Program-made: the position numbers and the translations under genes
Shown here: in pieces, positions 34,984-47,695 of the stretch
Position numbering within the stretch: position 1 is the stretch's first letter
How the letters are laid out: the number at the start of each line of letters is the position of its first letter
Notes under the pieces: generated by a model
Seen by the model: only the letters and a program-made list of their open reading frames with translations
What the model was told of the DNA's origin: nothing
The model's database searches: none
Assembly: GCF_002878395.1 (NCBI RefSeq)
Contig: NC_061115.1
Coordinates: 217,990,606-218,054,605, forward strand
From: Capsicum annuum
Lineage: Eukaryota; Streptophyta; Magnoliopsida; Solanales; Solanaceae
DNA: 64,000 nt
Reading direction: 5' to 3'

Positions 34984-37193
34984 TATAATGCCCTAAAGTT
35001 TTTCTATCTAAATTTTCCCTAAAGTATCAAGAATGGGCTTCTAGAGTGATTTATACTTAATTCCCTGTGGAATTCTTTATATTTTAACTTTTCATTACGT
35101 AGATGATCGAATAAGTTTTCTGTCAACATAAGATTCGTCCAAAACAGACACTCGGTGAATGAGTTATGGTTAATTTAAGTCCTAGTCGTCAAACATCATC
35201 ATTCCTATTCTTGGCGCGTTGGGGAGAGGGTGTAAATGACGATGGTCAACTTCCAGTGAGACTCCGCGATGGTGGCACATCACGGAGTGGGCTAAATTCC
35301 TATTCGTCAATTTCCAGTGAGCCACCGCGATTGTGGCGTGTCGCATGGCCCATAAAATCGAGCACCCAATTATATTTTTACTCCATCTCATTAAGGGTAT
35401 ATTGGTATTTCCACCCCCTTATCAGCTTAAACAGGGGATTATATTCTCAAGCGACCACATTACTCTTATTTTCCTCAAAAATTCACAAGAACTCTCCCTA
35501 GGGTTTCAAATAAGAATTCCGAATAACTCAAGATTTAACCGTGGGTTTTCGAAACAAATTGGAGATTTTGAATTCCAAGCCATAGGAATCAAGAATCATC
35601 CTTTAATTTCAAATTGGAGATTTTGAATTCCAAGCCATAGGAATCAAGAATCATCCTTTAATTTCCTAAATAGAGGTACGCGGGCTTTTCCTAAAATCTC
35701 ATGGGCATAGAAATCATGATTTTAATAAAGGGGTTTTGAATTTATGAATATATTCATGTTTTAGAAGCATTGATGATATTGTTTTGGCCTTTCGGCTTTC
35801 CCCCAAATTGATTTGAATTGTATATATGTATGTATGCATTGAAAAACATGAATTGGGAATTGAGAGCATGAAATATATATAATCTCCCTCTCCCATTACT
35901 TTATTATTTGATTTACAAGTTATGAATCTTTACATTTCATGGTTTACAGAATGATTCAAGATACTTTTTGTCCTATGTGAAATTCATGATGATTAAGAAT
36001 GGGAGAGAGGAATGCTTTTATGATTTTAAAAGTTGAGACTGATAAACAAAGAAGCTTCAGGAATGTTTTTGAGAAGTTGGCGACTACTTGTTGAAGTTGT
36101 TAAATGAATGGAAAGTCTTTCCATGATTTTTGACTTATGATTTGAGTATGACTCTTCTTACAGTATATGCATGATCAAGTGTCCTGGACATTGTTTTAGA
36201 ATGAAATAATCTTATATGGCTCAGAATAATGACTTGCAATTCTTGGTATGACGATACCAATTCAGACAATGCCATAATAGACACAAACTAACACAGAAAT
36301 CAGACTTTTATATTTTAGAATTTCAGAATGATGCACATTCAAAAAAGGCTAAAATAGGGCATAAAGAGATGTTAGGTGGTTTCCCGAAGAGGGCATGAGT
36401 TCAGATAACTCATTTCCCAAAATCGTGATTTGCCGATCTAGGTATATTATATTACGCTTGCCTAGTGCCGTGTGGTGTATCAGAATTAGAGATTCCAACC
36501 CTTGTGGCGCACTTGGGTTAGAGGCTTCCCTGCCGAGTTAATGAAGGATTCCATATGGTGGAATATCAGAATTGTAGGGGAGTGCCACCTAACTCAAAAG
36601 TAATACAAAGATCAGAATTTGTATTGACTGAAAGGTTTTATGTTTTCAGAAATGCCCATGTGTTTTGTAAATTATATATTTAATGATGTTTATGACTATA
36701 TCTCACCTATTTTAGTTATATAAAAGCTTTATTTTGGATTGCTCTGCGTACCAGTACATCTGTATTGACCCCCCTCCCTCCCAGGTTTTGAGGCACAGTC
36801 TAGGGGTTCAGCTATTCTGTAGAGTATTTCAGTGAGAAATAATCCGTGCAGTGGCGAGCCTTCTTTGTTCCAGAAGGCCCATTTATTTCAGATTATATTA
36901 CTACTATGGTTTTGGTCTACTGGGGGCCTTGTCCCAGTTTTCAGACAGATGTTATTTTTAGATATAGTAGAGATTTCACAGACTAGATCAGATGTTGTTT
37001 AGATATTGTTAGAGTTTTTCCTTTATTGTTAAACTAAATACAGAGTACGACCATGTTTCCGTATTCGATTATAATTTTGCATTTTATTTTATTATATGGA
37101 TGTTGTGCATGATTACCAGATAGAGAAGGGCATTCTGGGCCTTCATGGTTCGGGATGTCCGTCACGGCTAGGGCCTCAGTTCGGGCCGTGAAA
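34984..37193 (+). repeat. 3' (internal) LTR of C
   Basis: 2210 bp. The start has mutated to TATAATGCCC. It carries a tandem duplication of 55 bp (35556-35610 and 35611-35665) that the 5' LTR lacks. It ends GCCGTGAAA where the family has GTGACA. Confidence 0.85.
35556..35665 (+). repeat. 55-bp tandem duplication inside the C 3' LTR
   Basis: Two identical 55-bp units starting AAATTGGAGATTTTGAATTC. The 5' LTR has one copy at the corresponding place (about 28340-28390). Confidence 0.9.
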
Positions 37194-37197
37194 AACT

Positions 37198-37209
37198 TGG
37201 TGTCAGAGC
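37198..37209 (+). other. Second primer binding site, after the C 3' LTR
   Basis: TGGTGTCAGAGC, followed by the conserved leader (37210-37320). Its position after a 3' LTR shows that a second internal region followed. Confidence 0.8.
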
Positions 37210-37408
37210 ATGGTTCATTGTCCCAGGGTGTCTGTAAAATTGCATCGGGTAGAGTCTTATTTATGGGTGTGTAGCACGCCACACCTTTAAGCAGGAGGCT
37301 ACTAGGCGTTTAGGAAAATGTTTCCCCTCTTTGTGGTTTGGTTCGTGCTTTAGAGTCTGAGTTAGAATTGCCCCTAATCAGTGACCTATTGTATTTTAGA
37401 AAATAGTC

Positions 37409-37689
37409 ATGCCTCCCCATTATTCCAGCAACAAGGATACTCAGGATGATGAAGTCCGCCCACCCATGGGATGCGGACCCGTAATAGAGCACACTCTCCA
37501 GAACCTGTTCCTACTCTGGGAGTACCTCTAGTCCCGACCAGTCCTCCTCGAGCTCTAGGAAAAAATGTTAATCATTCCCAGTCGTCCTATAGGGACATAT
37601 CGAATGCAGAATTTAGGCAGTCCATTCACATGCTTGCACAGCTAGTAGCCACACAAACTCAGAGGTCAGAAGATACTGGGTCTACATGA
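37409..37689 (+). pseudogene. Second, truncated gag start of the C tandem
   Basis: It runs parallel to 30130-30410 of C but with fewer stops: CAG/CAA codons are kept here where C has TAG (for example ...SIHMLAQLVATQTQRSEDTG). It breaks off after GGGTCTACAT, where the inverted D LTR starts. Confidence 0.8.
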
Positions 37690-39707
37690 TGAAATAACAA
37701 CTGTCTGAAAACTGGGAGAAGGCCTCCAGTAGACCAAAATCATAATAAATAATAACTGTCTGAAAGAAACTAGGCCTTCTGAAATATAGAAGGGTCACCA
37801 ACTGGTAATCTTCACTCCTATCTGATGAAATCTACTGCTTATCAGGACCCCTATACTGTGCCTCAGAACCTGAAGAGGGGGTCAATATAGATGTACTGGT
37901 ATGCAGAGCAATCCAAAATACAGCTTTTATATAAATAAAATAGTTGGAGAGAAATTTGTCAAAATACCATACATGAAGTAGTTCTAGAACACATGGGCAC
38001 ATTCTGAAAATCATAAATAATTCTTGCCAATGCAATGTTTGATCTTTGTATTACTTTTGAGTTAGGTAGCACTCCTCTACAATTCTGATATTCTACAGGC
38101 GGTATGGAATCCACCATTGACCCGGCAGGGAAGCCCCCAACCCGAGTGTGCCGCAAGGGTTGGAGTTTCTGATTCTGATACGCCACACGACACTAGGCCA
38201 GTGTAGTATAATATACCCAGATCGGCAAATCACGGTTTTGGTCAACGAGTTGTCTGAACTCGTGCCTTCTTCAGGGAACCACCTAACATCTCTTTAGGAC
38301 CAATTTTATCCTGTTCTGAATCAAGCATTATTCTAGTTTCAACATCTGAAAATTCTAACTTCAAACATGCATTTTATTTCGTTCTGAATTTACCATGGCA
38401 TAATCTGAATCTGTGTCATCACACCAAGACTTGCAAGTCCTATTTCTGAGACATAATGTATCATGTAAAATTCTTTCATTAAAATACAGTTCTAACCACC
38501 CAAACATGCAAACAGTATAAAAGATTTCATGTTCCAAAAACATAAGTCAAAACTATGCTGAGATTATTCAAACATATGGTGGTCATGTGTTCTTTTGGCA
38601 AACCATGCTACTCTTAGTTATATGCATATTCAACATTTATTAACATGCATGTCCCTCTCTTTTTATTTCAAAATCAAATTCAATTCATAGCATAAATCAA
38701 GACATTTCATATCATGCTTTCAAGATATAATTTTGAACAAGTCATATCATATGAAAGATGGGAAAAATCATAACAAGAGAGGGGTTCATTATAATTCATG
38801 CTCTCAATTGAATATTCATCCTTAAACACATTTATACATATATATTTATATATAATTATTCAATCAATTTGGGGGAAGGCCTAAAGGCCAAAACAATATC
38901 ATCAATGCTTCTAAAACATGAATATATTCATAAATCTGAAAAATCCCTTTCTTAAAATCAAGATTTCTATACCCATGAGATTTTAGGAAAACCCCGCGTA
39001 CCTTAAATTAGAAGTTTTTGATTGAACTCTAACTTTTGGGATGCTATACGTACGATTGATGGGTGCTTCTTGTAGCCCTCGCAATGGGGATTCTATCTCG
39101 AAGAATTATTGAAAACCCATGGTGAAATCTTAAGTTATTTTGATCTTTGGGTTGAAACCCTAAGAAGTATTCTTGAGAGAATTTGAGAGAATGAGGGTAT
39201 AATTTGGTTATTAGAGGGTGAATCTCATGTTATTGGGGATATTTAAGGATGGACAATGACCCAAATACCCCTCTTGGATGCGGAGCTTGACTGCAGAAAA
39301 TTACAAATAGCAGGGCACTACCTCGCTATCGCCCTGGCTTACTGCCTCTCATAAAAATGGCTGTAACTTTTTGCTCAGGTATCAAATTTTGGAAAAAATG
39401 GTATCGTTGGAAAGCTAATTCAAAGATATTTCATTTGATATATAGTATACCCTCTAATTCTTTATATACAAAGAGATATTGTTGATTGAAGTTGACCATG
39501 TTTCGACTCTCACTCAACTCGAATGATAGGAAAGCTTTCAACTCGTTCTTGAGTTAGGGGACCTTTATGATATTAATTCATGCTCAAATAGGTTAATATA
39601 CTCTATAATTGATTAACATGCCAAATTTTTATAGGATTTAAGGCTTTTAGATCATCTACGCATAGAAATGACGATTTTTGTTCTAGCCCAAAATGCGGGG
39701 TGTTACA
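37690..39707 (-). repeat. 3' LTR of D (truncated)
   Basis: On the minus strand it begins TGTAACACCCCGC (39707) and follows the D 5' LTR closely until about 37690. About 240 bp of LTR end are missing. The junction with the C gag has short shared sequence (CTACAT), as in end-joining repair. Confidence 0.85.
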
Positions 39708-40702
39708 TTATTTTCCCCTTGGGATCATTCGTCCCCGAATGATGGGTAGGAATGTTGAAGCTTAAAGGTATGGAATAATGCGGATATGAATGTGTCTTCT
39801 AAGAGATGATATAACTGATCTGAAACATTTAAACTTCTATCATGAAACTGAATTTTGAGCTGACTTGACTTTACTTGCTTTAAGGAGTTGATTCATGCTG
39901 AGAATTTAGGATTCCCTTGAGGTGTTCATGATCCCATCATATGTATCGAATTGAGAAGTGATAACTTATGTAAGTATGAATCTTGAGGCAATAAGATTTA
40001 GCTCGTACAAAGGTATTACACTGTCTGAGCTAAAATGCCTAGAGAGATTTGAGGCTGCGCTGAACTCTTATGATTTGAGTCATGAGTAAATAGCTGAATC
40101 TGAAACATGATGTTCGGATTGAACTGAATTTGCAATTTACATGGATGGAATAGATTATCTCTTTGGATGGTCATACATATGGGAATTCGGATAGCAGGAC
40201 TAGGTGTAAAGGTGGAAAACCACAGTAACTTGTCTGCCTGACAATTAAACTTAATTATAGACTGAATTATACCGGACAATTATACTTAACTGGAGTATCT
40301 CTTCCATACTCTTTCTAAAGAATTTTAAGTAGCATTAGGGAGCAAAGAATCTTGGGCATGATTTACACAAAACACCCAACTAAAGGATCCCAACATTGAC
40401 ATTACTCTATAGCACAGAATATAGACATATAACTCATAAACTCGGATGGAATTACCAGGCCTTAGGCAATGCAACTTCTTACTTTCAAGCTTAGCGCACT
40501 TCTCGAATATTCCCTTAACTATATTATTTCCTTTAAATACCATACTCATTTGATTCAACTTAGAATTCTTATATGGGCATCGAGAAATCTTTCTACCAAT
40601 TACTAAAGTAACATAAGTCCTCTCACCATGATCAAACCTAACTTCAAATCACAAAATACAACATGCCACACCACGATACTAGTCTAAACCATATGATTCA
40701 AT

Positions 40703-40739
<37 letters not shown>
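39708..40739 (-). mobile_element. Interior of D, 3' part, with PPT and hairpin
   Basis: The minus-strand PPT AAGGGGAAAATAA is at 39720-39708. The perfect stem-loop ATCATTCG/CGAATGAT is at 39724-39743. No coding frame is visible. A (TA)n run at 40705-40739 abuts the A2 insertion. Confidence 0.75.
40705..40739. repeat. (TA)n microsatellite
   Basis: About 17 TA units directly at the left end of A2. It may have replaced the left target duplication of A2. Confidence 0.9.
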
Positions 40740-40742
<3 letters not shown>

Positions 40743-43299
40743 ACCCCGTAAAATCCTTAGTACGAAATTCAACTCATTTGGCTTTACAAGTCTCAAGACT
40801 TAGAAAATTTTTACAAATGTTCAACACTTAGTCTCATTTTAGACCTCCAAACTTTGGGGATTTATTTCACGACCTTTTCGACCGTCGTTTTTGGATTTTC
40901 AAGCTGTGTTGCGATGGGGAAAGGTCGTAGTACATCTCGGGTAAGTTTTAAAATTTTTTGAATAGCGTAAGAGCATGTTTGGGTTTCCAAAATAGTAGCT
41001 CTGGGCGATTAGCCCACGCCGCCCGAGCTACTGCACTGCTCTAAGGCAGGTGTCGCCTGGTCTAGCCCGACGGACTTGTCGGGTGTCGCCTGCCAACTCT
41101 TGTGGTGCCCAGGTTTTTTTAGCATTCCACCGTTGTGTTTTTAAGGGCATTTTGGTCCTTTTCCACCTGTATATAAGCTTCTTAACACGGGATTTAGCCT
41201 CTAAAACACCAAAATATAGTGTTTTTGCTGAATTTCTCTCAAAAACAACCAAGAACAAGTCAAGGCTTTAATTGGGGGTTTCAAATTCCAATCTTAATTC
41301 ACTGCTAACCTTCACGAATTCTTAATCTAAGGTATGCGTAGTGTTCATCCACGGATTCCTTTCATCCGTGGAGTTCAAGAATCAATCTTTAAATACTAAA
41401 TTATGATTGTTTTGTGGTGATATGATTTTATACATGTTGGTGGTTGTTATTTGTGTTGTAAAGTAGTATCTATGTATTTTCATGGAGATATGATCATGTT
41501 AGTTGGAACCCATGAATTTGAGTGGTTTAATATGGTAAAACTTATGAATATACCTATGCCTTAAAGAATGCATGCAAGGTGTTTGATAAAATGCTTAGGA
41601 TGCTAAAAATCACGTTCCCATGGATTCAATAATATTTAAATGGCAAGCCAATGTTAGTCATTATGATTTGTTAAGAATTCCATGCTATTGTTGTGTTTCT
41701 TGTGTTGTGGTATGAAGCCTTCATGATAATGGAGTTATACAATATGTACATGATATATATATATATATTCCATGCACTCCCTATCATGCACAAGATGTTG
41801 AAAAACTACATGTGGTATACTATCCCCTACTTATGATATTGTGAATTGTGGACTCTACTCTTATGATCAAGTTAGTCATGTGTGTCAGTTTCCTTCCATC
41901 GAGTCCTGGGGGTACTCGTACCTCAAAAATATAGCTGTGTGCCTAGAGCCATATCATGTTTCACGAAACCCGAAATCAAGCCATGATTCAGTAGAAATCA
42001 GTTGATCATGTGACTCAGGAAACCTCATGATCTCAGTCAGTTATTAGATATCAATAGTATTCCATCAGTCAACGGAATTCAGTAAGCTCAGTCCATGTAC
42101 AGTTAGTTAAATCATGTTTAGTCTCTTCAGATGGGAGTAGGAGTTAGCACCGAGTGAATCCAAGGATGGGAACTCACCTATTATATGAGGGTGTGATTCT
42201 TAGCAGTTATCCTTGCATTACAGAACTATGTATCCAGCATAGGTTGAGACATCGTAGCCTGCTATATGAGGGTAGATGAGGTGGTTTAGCCTGTTATATG
42301 AGGGTTCCCACCATTCTCACTAGAGTTACCTATTATATGAGGGTTGCTCACACATTATCTTTACTAGTGGCGTGATATTGACACCCTTCTAATTAGGGTA
42401 GAGATTGGACCCCAGCTTAGCTATAATGGCACATATAGGGCATGTCGGTTAAACAACTTCTTCCCATAGTTTCAGTATTCAGTATCAGTAAAAGAACTCA
42501 GATAGTTCTTCAGATATCAGTATATCAAGACTGTCAGATATAGTCAATTCAGTTATAGAACGAAACTCAGATAGTTCAATCAGATTTAGGACTATCAGAC
42601 ACAGTCACCCATGTTATCAGAACTATAGTATCAGTCATGTTAGTTATCAGTAAACCATGTATTAGCGTATAGATTTGACTATCACACATTTATGATTCTA
42701 ATTACTATATATACATACTTGCACTCTCACATTCATATCAATTAGTTAGTTAGCATGTTCATGTATGTAAACCCTTTTGCATTTAGCCTACCTCACTGTA
42801 TACTTAGTATATTCCCACATACTGACACATTTGCACTATGGTGCTTTCATTTATGTTACACCATAGGTTCATAGACACGAGATGTAGATCAGCAGTAGTA
42901 TTCTAGTCGCAGAGTTACAGTGAGTCCTCATTCATTTGAGGATGATATTATTTTATTCATTATTTCAGTTCAGTTTTGCTAGACGGAGTTAGTTGGAGAC
43001 ATGTTCCTTCAACTCCTTATTCAGACAGTACTTAGAGGCTTTTAGATTTAGTTTAGATTTATGTTCATATTTTAGATTTAGATTTTAGTTGTTTTGGGTA
43101 TTCGTTACCCATATGGATGTCATGTTTTTTTCAGATTCTTTATTTAGTTGAACCTTATGGCCTATTGCTTATGTTTTTTTGCATATTATATGAATATTGT
43201 GCAGTGTATAGGTATAGATATCAATCATGGGTTATATTATAGTCCTTCAGGGTCATGAGCACCATGTAGCATTCCGGTTCAGATAATCGGGGTGTTACA
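40740..43299 (+). repeat. 5' LTR of A2
   Basis: 2560 bp, starting TGTACCCCGTAAAATCC and ending GGTGTTACA. Four copies of TATATGAGGGT are at 42182, 42263, 42295 and 42334. It keeps about 58 bp near 41455-41512 that are deleted in the 3' LTR. Confidence 0.9.
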
Positions 43300-43303
43300 A
43301 ACT

Positions 43304-43316
43304 TTGTATTAGAGCC
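43304..43316 (+). other. Primer binding site of A2
   Basis: TTGTATTAGAGCC, iMet type with two changes, 4 nt after the LTR. A weaker version of the shared leader follows (43317-43428). Confidence 0.7.
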
Positions 43317-43519
43317 TAAGGTTCAATAGAGTCCTAGGAAATCTAAAAGCTGCATCTAGTAGAGTCTTGTACATGGGTGTGTTGAAAGCCACATTTATGT
43401 GCAGGAGGCTATAAGATGTTTTAGGAATAGTTTCCCTTCTTTTAGTATTCATGTTATGCTAGTGTGCATAATCTTAAGTTAAACTCTCAGTCTAATCTAT
43501 TCTTCTTTTATTTCAGAAT

Positions 43520-44545
43520 ATGCCTCCAAAGAGAAAAAACCAGCCAGCTCCTCAGCCCGAAGATCCTTTGGGAGAATATGTTTCTCATACAGAGTTTAGA
43601 GTTGCATTCACCATACTTGCTCAGTCTGTGGCTGCCCAAAATGAAAGGCCACCAGTTATTTTGGCCAATTCAGTGGTCAACTCAGCCACAGCTAGGACTC
43701 GAGACTTCACCTAGATAAACCCTCCATCTTTTTTTAGGTCTAAGTCTAATGAAGACCCTCAGGAATTCATTGACCAAGTGCAGAAGGTCATTGACATCAT
43801 GGGTGTTACTTCTGTTGAGAATGTTGAGTTACCCGCATACCAGTTGCAAGATGTGGCTCATACTTGGTACAAACAGTGGAAGTCTGAGAGGGTAGAGGAC
43901 GCAGGTCCTATAGAGTGGGAGAAATTTGTCATGGCTTTCTTAGACAGATTCTTTGCCTAAGAGCTGAGGAAGGCCAAAGTTCTAGAGTTCATCAACCTAA
44001 GACAGGGAAATATGAAGGTTAAGGAGTATTCTCTTAGATTTACGCAGTTAGCCAGATATGCCCCTCATGTGGTTGCAGACAGTAGGGCTAAGATGAGCAA
44101 GTTCGTGTCAGGGGTGAATAATAGCGTGATAAATAAGTGTAGGTCTGTGATGCTGAACAACGATATGACTATAGCTAGGCTCATGACCCATGCCCAGCAA
44201 ATAGAAGAGCAGAAGATTAGGTCTAGGGAGAGGCAGAACAAGAGAGCAAGATTAAGCAGTTTCAGTTTTGATCAGCCCAAGTCAGAAGGAGAAAACCGTT
44301 CGCAGTTTTGTCCTAAGTCAACAGTTCTAGCCCCTTCTTCCGCTAGTGCCCTAGTGCCAAAATTAAGAGACGGCAACAGAGATAGAGCACCAGGCTCTAA
44401 ATCTCAGGGCGGTGTTAGCAGTGCCCACACTTATCCTCAGTGTCAGACTTACGGTAAGCACCATCAGGGTGTGTGTAGAGCGGGTAGTGGCATTTGTTTC
44501 GATTATGGCAAGCCAGGCCATAGAGTTAGAGACTGTCCTCAATAA
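43520..44545 (+). pseudogene. A2 gag (two in-frame stops)
   Basis: One frame from ATG 43520 to TAA 44543, interrupted only by TAG at 43712 and TAA at 43958. The N-terminus is basic and proline-rich (MPPKRKNQPAPQPEDP). The capsid part has EEFI/QEFIDQVQKVIDIM and EYSLRFTQLARYAPHVV, then a basic linker. Two zinc-binding-like motifs lie at the end (C.TYGKHHQGVC and CFDYGKPGHRVRDC); in both, a cysteine of the standard CCHC pattern has become tyrosine. Without the two stops it would be about 341 residues, a usual length for this group. Confidence 0.9.
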
Positions 44546-44689
44546 GGTCCTCAAGGTCGCAGAACCGCTTCTCAGTTCAATTCGATCACCCGAACTAGCA
44601 GGGTGCCACTTCCAGTGCTACTAGTGGGCAACGCCCAAATAGACTCTATGCTCTTCAGACCTGATAGGATCAGGAAAATTCTCCTAATG

Positions 44690-45110
44690 TCGTTACTAGT
44701 AAGTTACAAATTTTCCATGTTCATGTTTATGCTTTGCTAGATCCAGGTGCATCCTTGTCTTTTGTTACTCCTTACATAGCAGGCAACTTTAAAATCAGTC
44801 CTAAAATTTTAGCAGAGCCTTTTTCAGTCTCTACCCTAGTAGGTAAAACCATCATAGCTCGGTGGGTATACAGGAACTGACCGGTTATGATATTTCAGAA
44901 AGCCACGTCAGTAGATTTAGTTGAGTTAGAGATGACTTATTTTGATATCATTCTCTGGATGGATTGGCTTCATTACTGCTATACCACAGTCGACTGTAGA
45001 TAGGATAGTTCAGTTTTAGTTCCCGAATGAGCCCATCCTAGAGTGGAAGGGTAGTACTTCATCTTTTAGAGGTCAGCTTATTTCCTACTTTCGGGCAAGG
45101 AAAATAATTT
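44690..45110 (+). pseudogene. A2 aspartic protease region
   Basis: The active site LLDPGASLSFVTP is intact, with Asp at 44740-44742. It lies in a different frame from gag. Stops occur in the flap and later parts (for example near 44878 and 45000), so the enzyme is broken. Confidence 0.8.
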
Positions 45111-45121
45111 CTAAGGGATGT

Positions 45122-45925
45122 GTGTATCGTCTCGTGCATATTAAAAATTCCAATTCTCAATCTCCTAGCTTTGCATCTGTCCCAGTGGTTAATGAATATT
45201 CAGACACCTTTCCCAAAGATCTTCCAGGCATTCCTCCTGAAAAGAAAATAGACTTTGGCATTGATCTGCTTCTAGACACTCAGCCTATCTCTATTTCTCC
45301 ATATAGAATGGCACCAACAGAACTCAAGGAACTAAAATATCAGTTGAAGGATCTCTTAGATAAGGGATTCATCAGGCCCAGTGTATCCCCATGGGCTGCA
45401 CCTATCTTATTCGTGCTCAAGAAAGACGGTTCTCTCAAGATGTGTATTGATTACTGTCAGCTCAACAAAGTTATGGTCAAGAATAGGTATCCACTTCCCA
45501 GAATAAATGACTTATTTGAACAACTTCAGGGTGCCAGTTATTTCTCCAAGATAGACCTTAGATCAGGCTACCATCAGTTCAGAGTTACAGAATGTGACAT
45601 CCCGAAGACAGCTTTCTATACTTGGTATGGTCATTTCAAATTTCTAGTCATGTCCTTTGGTCTTACCAATACCCCTGCAGCTTTCATGGACTTGATGAAC
45701 CAGGTGTTCAAGCAGTACTTAGACATGTTCGTCATAGTCTTCATAGATGATATTCTGGTCTATTCCCGTACTGAGCATGATCATTCAGACCATCTCAGAA
45801 TTGTTCTTCAGACTTTTAGGGATCATCAGTTGTTCACCAAGTTCAGTAAGTGTGAAATTTGGCTAAGATCAGTAGCATTCCTTGGCCATATTGTTTCCAA
45901 TGATGGCATTAGAGTAGATCCTTAG
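45122..45925 (+). CDS. A2 reverse transcriptase domain (open, 267 codons)
   Basis: This is the open part of pol. The linker and start of RT give [16 protein letters not shown]. The fingers give [16 protein letters not shown] and [14 protein letters not shown]. The palm gives [15 protein letters not shown] and the active site [12 protein letters not shown] with both aspartates kept. The thumb starts [12 protein letters not shown], followed by a stop at 45923 (TAG where relatives have a glutamine codon). The real polyprotein would have started upstream in gag/protease, so ATG 45122 is only the first Met of the open stretch. Only this RT in the window has a complete catalytic motif. Confidence 0.85.
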   Translation: MYRLVHIKNSNSQSPSFASVPVVNEYSDTFPKDLPGIPPEKKIDFGIDLLLDTQPISISPYRMAPTELKELKYQLKDLLDKGFIRPSVSPWAAPILFVLKKDGSLKMCIDYCQLNKVMVKNRYPLPRINDLFEQLQGASYFSKIDLRSGYHQFRVTECDIPKTAFYTWYGHFKFLVMSFGLTNTPAAFMDLMNQVFKQYLDMFVIVFIDDILVYSRTEHDHSDHLRIVLQTFRDHQLFTKFSKCEIWLRSVAFLGHIVSNDGIRVDP

Positions 45926-46560
45926 AAAACCAAAGCGGTAAGAAACTGGCCTCGCCCCATATCTCCATCAAATATCAGAAGTTTCTTGGGTTTTTGCTGG
46001 CTATTACAGATGGTTTGTTAGGGTATTTTCTTCTATTGCATCTCCTATGTCCAGATTGACTCAGAAGAAGGTCAAGTTTCAGTGGTCAGATCCTTGAGAA
46101 AAGAGTTTTCAAGAGTTGAAGAGTCGACTCACTTCAGCTCCAGTTCTAGCTTTTCCAGATGGTTCAGATGGGTTCATAGTATATTGTGATGCATCTAGAG
46201 TGGGTTTAAGTTGCGTCCTCATGTAGCATGGTAAGTCATAGCCTATGCCTCCACACAGTTAAAACCCATAAGATGAATTATCCTACTCATGATCTTGAGT
46301 TAGCAGCTGTAGTATTTGCCTTAAATATTTGGAGGCATTGTCTATACAGAGTTCATATAGATGTCTTCATAAATCATAAGAGTCTCCAGTATGTCTTTTC
46401 TCAGGAAGATCTCAATCTTCTTCAAAGAAGGTGGTTAGAGCTTTTGAAAGATTATGACATGAGTTTCCTTTACCATTCAGACAAGGCCAACGTTGTGGCC
46501 GACGCTCTCAGTAGACTCTTCATGGGTAGTTTTTCTCATGTTGAGGATAGCAAGAAGAAT
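45926..46560 (+). pseudogene. A2 RNase H
   Basis: The segment continues the RT thumb with two frame changes around 46000-46260. It is open again from 46228: THDLELAAVVFALNIWRH, IDVFINHKSLQYVFSQ, and the terminal YHSDKANVVADALSRL. In the second of these motifs, B reads IDHKSLHYL and A2 reads INHKSLQYV, so one acidic residue is lost. Confidence 0.8.
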
Positions 46561-47695
46561 ATAGCTCAGGAAATTCATCAGCTTGCCAGACTAGGCGTTC
46601 TCTTAGTCGACTCTTCAGAGGGTGGTGTATGTGTTCAGAGTAGTTCAGAGTCATCTCTAGTTTTCGAGGTGAAAGAAAATCAATACAGGGATCCTATCCT
46701 TGTCAATCTAAAAGAATCAGTTTAGAATCAGAAAGTAAAGGTTTTCTTCCAAAGAGGAGATGGTGTTCTTCGTTGTCAAGGTCGTCTGTGTGTTCCAGGT
46801 GTAGATGACTTGAGGTAGTGAATTCTTGTAGAAGCGCATGGTGCACGATACTCTATTCATACAGGGGCCACTAAGATGTACCGTGACCTGCGAGAGATCT
46901 ATTGATGGAGTGGGATAAAGAGAGATGTTGCAGAGTTTGTGGCTAAGTGCTCTACATATCAGCAGGTTAAGATAGAGCATCAAAAACCTAGTGGTTCTAT
47001 ATAGGATTCACCATTCCTACTTGGAAGTAGGAAGAAGTGAACATGGATTTCATGATGGGTTTGCCTCTCACTCGTCATCAGCATGATTCAGTTTGGGTCA
47101 TTGTAGACAAAATGACCAAGTCAACTCATTTCTTTCCAGTTCGTACTTCTTATTCATCCAAGGATTATGCCAAACTCTATATTAGGGAGTTGGTCAGATT
47201 ACACGGTGTTCCCTTTTCTACCATCTCATACAGAGGTACCCAGTTCACCTATCACTTCTAGAAAGCATTCCAAAAGGGTCTTGGTACCCAAGTCCATCTC
47301 AGTACAACATTTCATCCTCAGACAGATGGTCAAGCAGAGAGGACCATTCAAACTCTCGAAGATATGCTAAGGGCGTGAGTAGTTGATTTCAAGGGAAGTT
47401 GGGATGAACACTTGCCTTTGATTGAGTTTGCATACAACAATAGCTATCATTTCAGTATTTAGATGGCTCCATTCGAAGCTCTCTATAGTAGGAGGTGTAG
47501 ATCTCCAATCGGTTGGTTTGAAGTTAGTGAGGCCTCAGTTATAGGTCCTGACTTAGTATTCGACGCCTTAGAAAAATTTTAGTTGATCAGAGAGATACTC
47601 CAGGCTGCTCAGAGCCAATAAAAGTCTTATGCAGATGTTCATAAAAGGATCTCGAGTTCGAGGTCAATGACTATGTCTATCTCAAGATCTCTTCC
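46561..47695 (+). pseudogene. A2 integrase
   Basis: The zinc-binding region is at about 46790-46980, with several stops. The core is open at 47037-47261 with MDFMMGLPLTRHQHDSVWVIVDKMT. It continues to a motif YRGTQF, where C has YDQGTQF; the aspartate before the glycine position is a tyrosine codon (TAC). HPQTDGQAERTIQ follows near 47315. The remaining part has stops and a frame change near 47640. Confidence 0.85.

Larger units (their letters stand above)
27796..37689 (+). mobile_element. Element C: Ty3/gypsy chromovirus (Tekay/Del type) in a tandem LTR-internal-LTR-internal array
   Basis: 5' LTR 27796-29914, PBS 29919, gag, protease, RT, RNase H, integrase, chromodomain, PPT 34972, 3' LTR 34984-37193. 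Instead of host DNA, a second PBS (37198) and a second gag start (37409) follow. This indicates unequal recombination between two tandem or sister copies. The second interior breaks at about 37689 against the inverted LTR of D. All genes are disrupted, many by TAG in place of glutamine. Confidence 0.85.
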
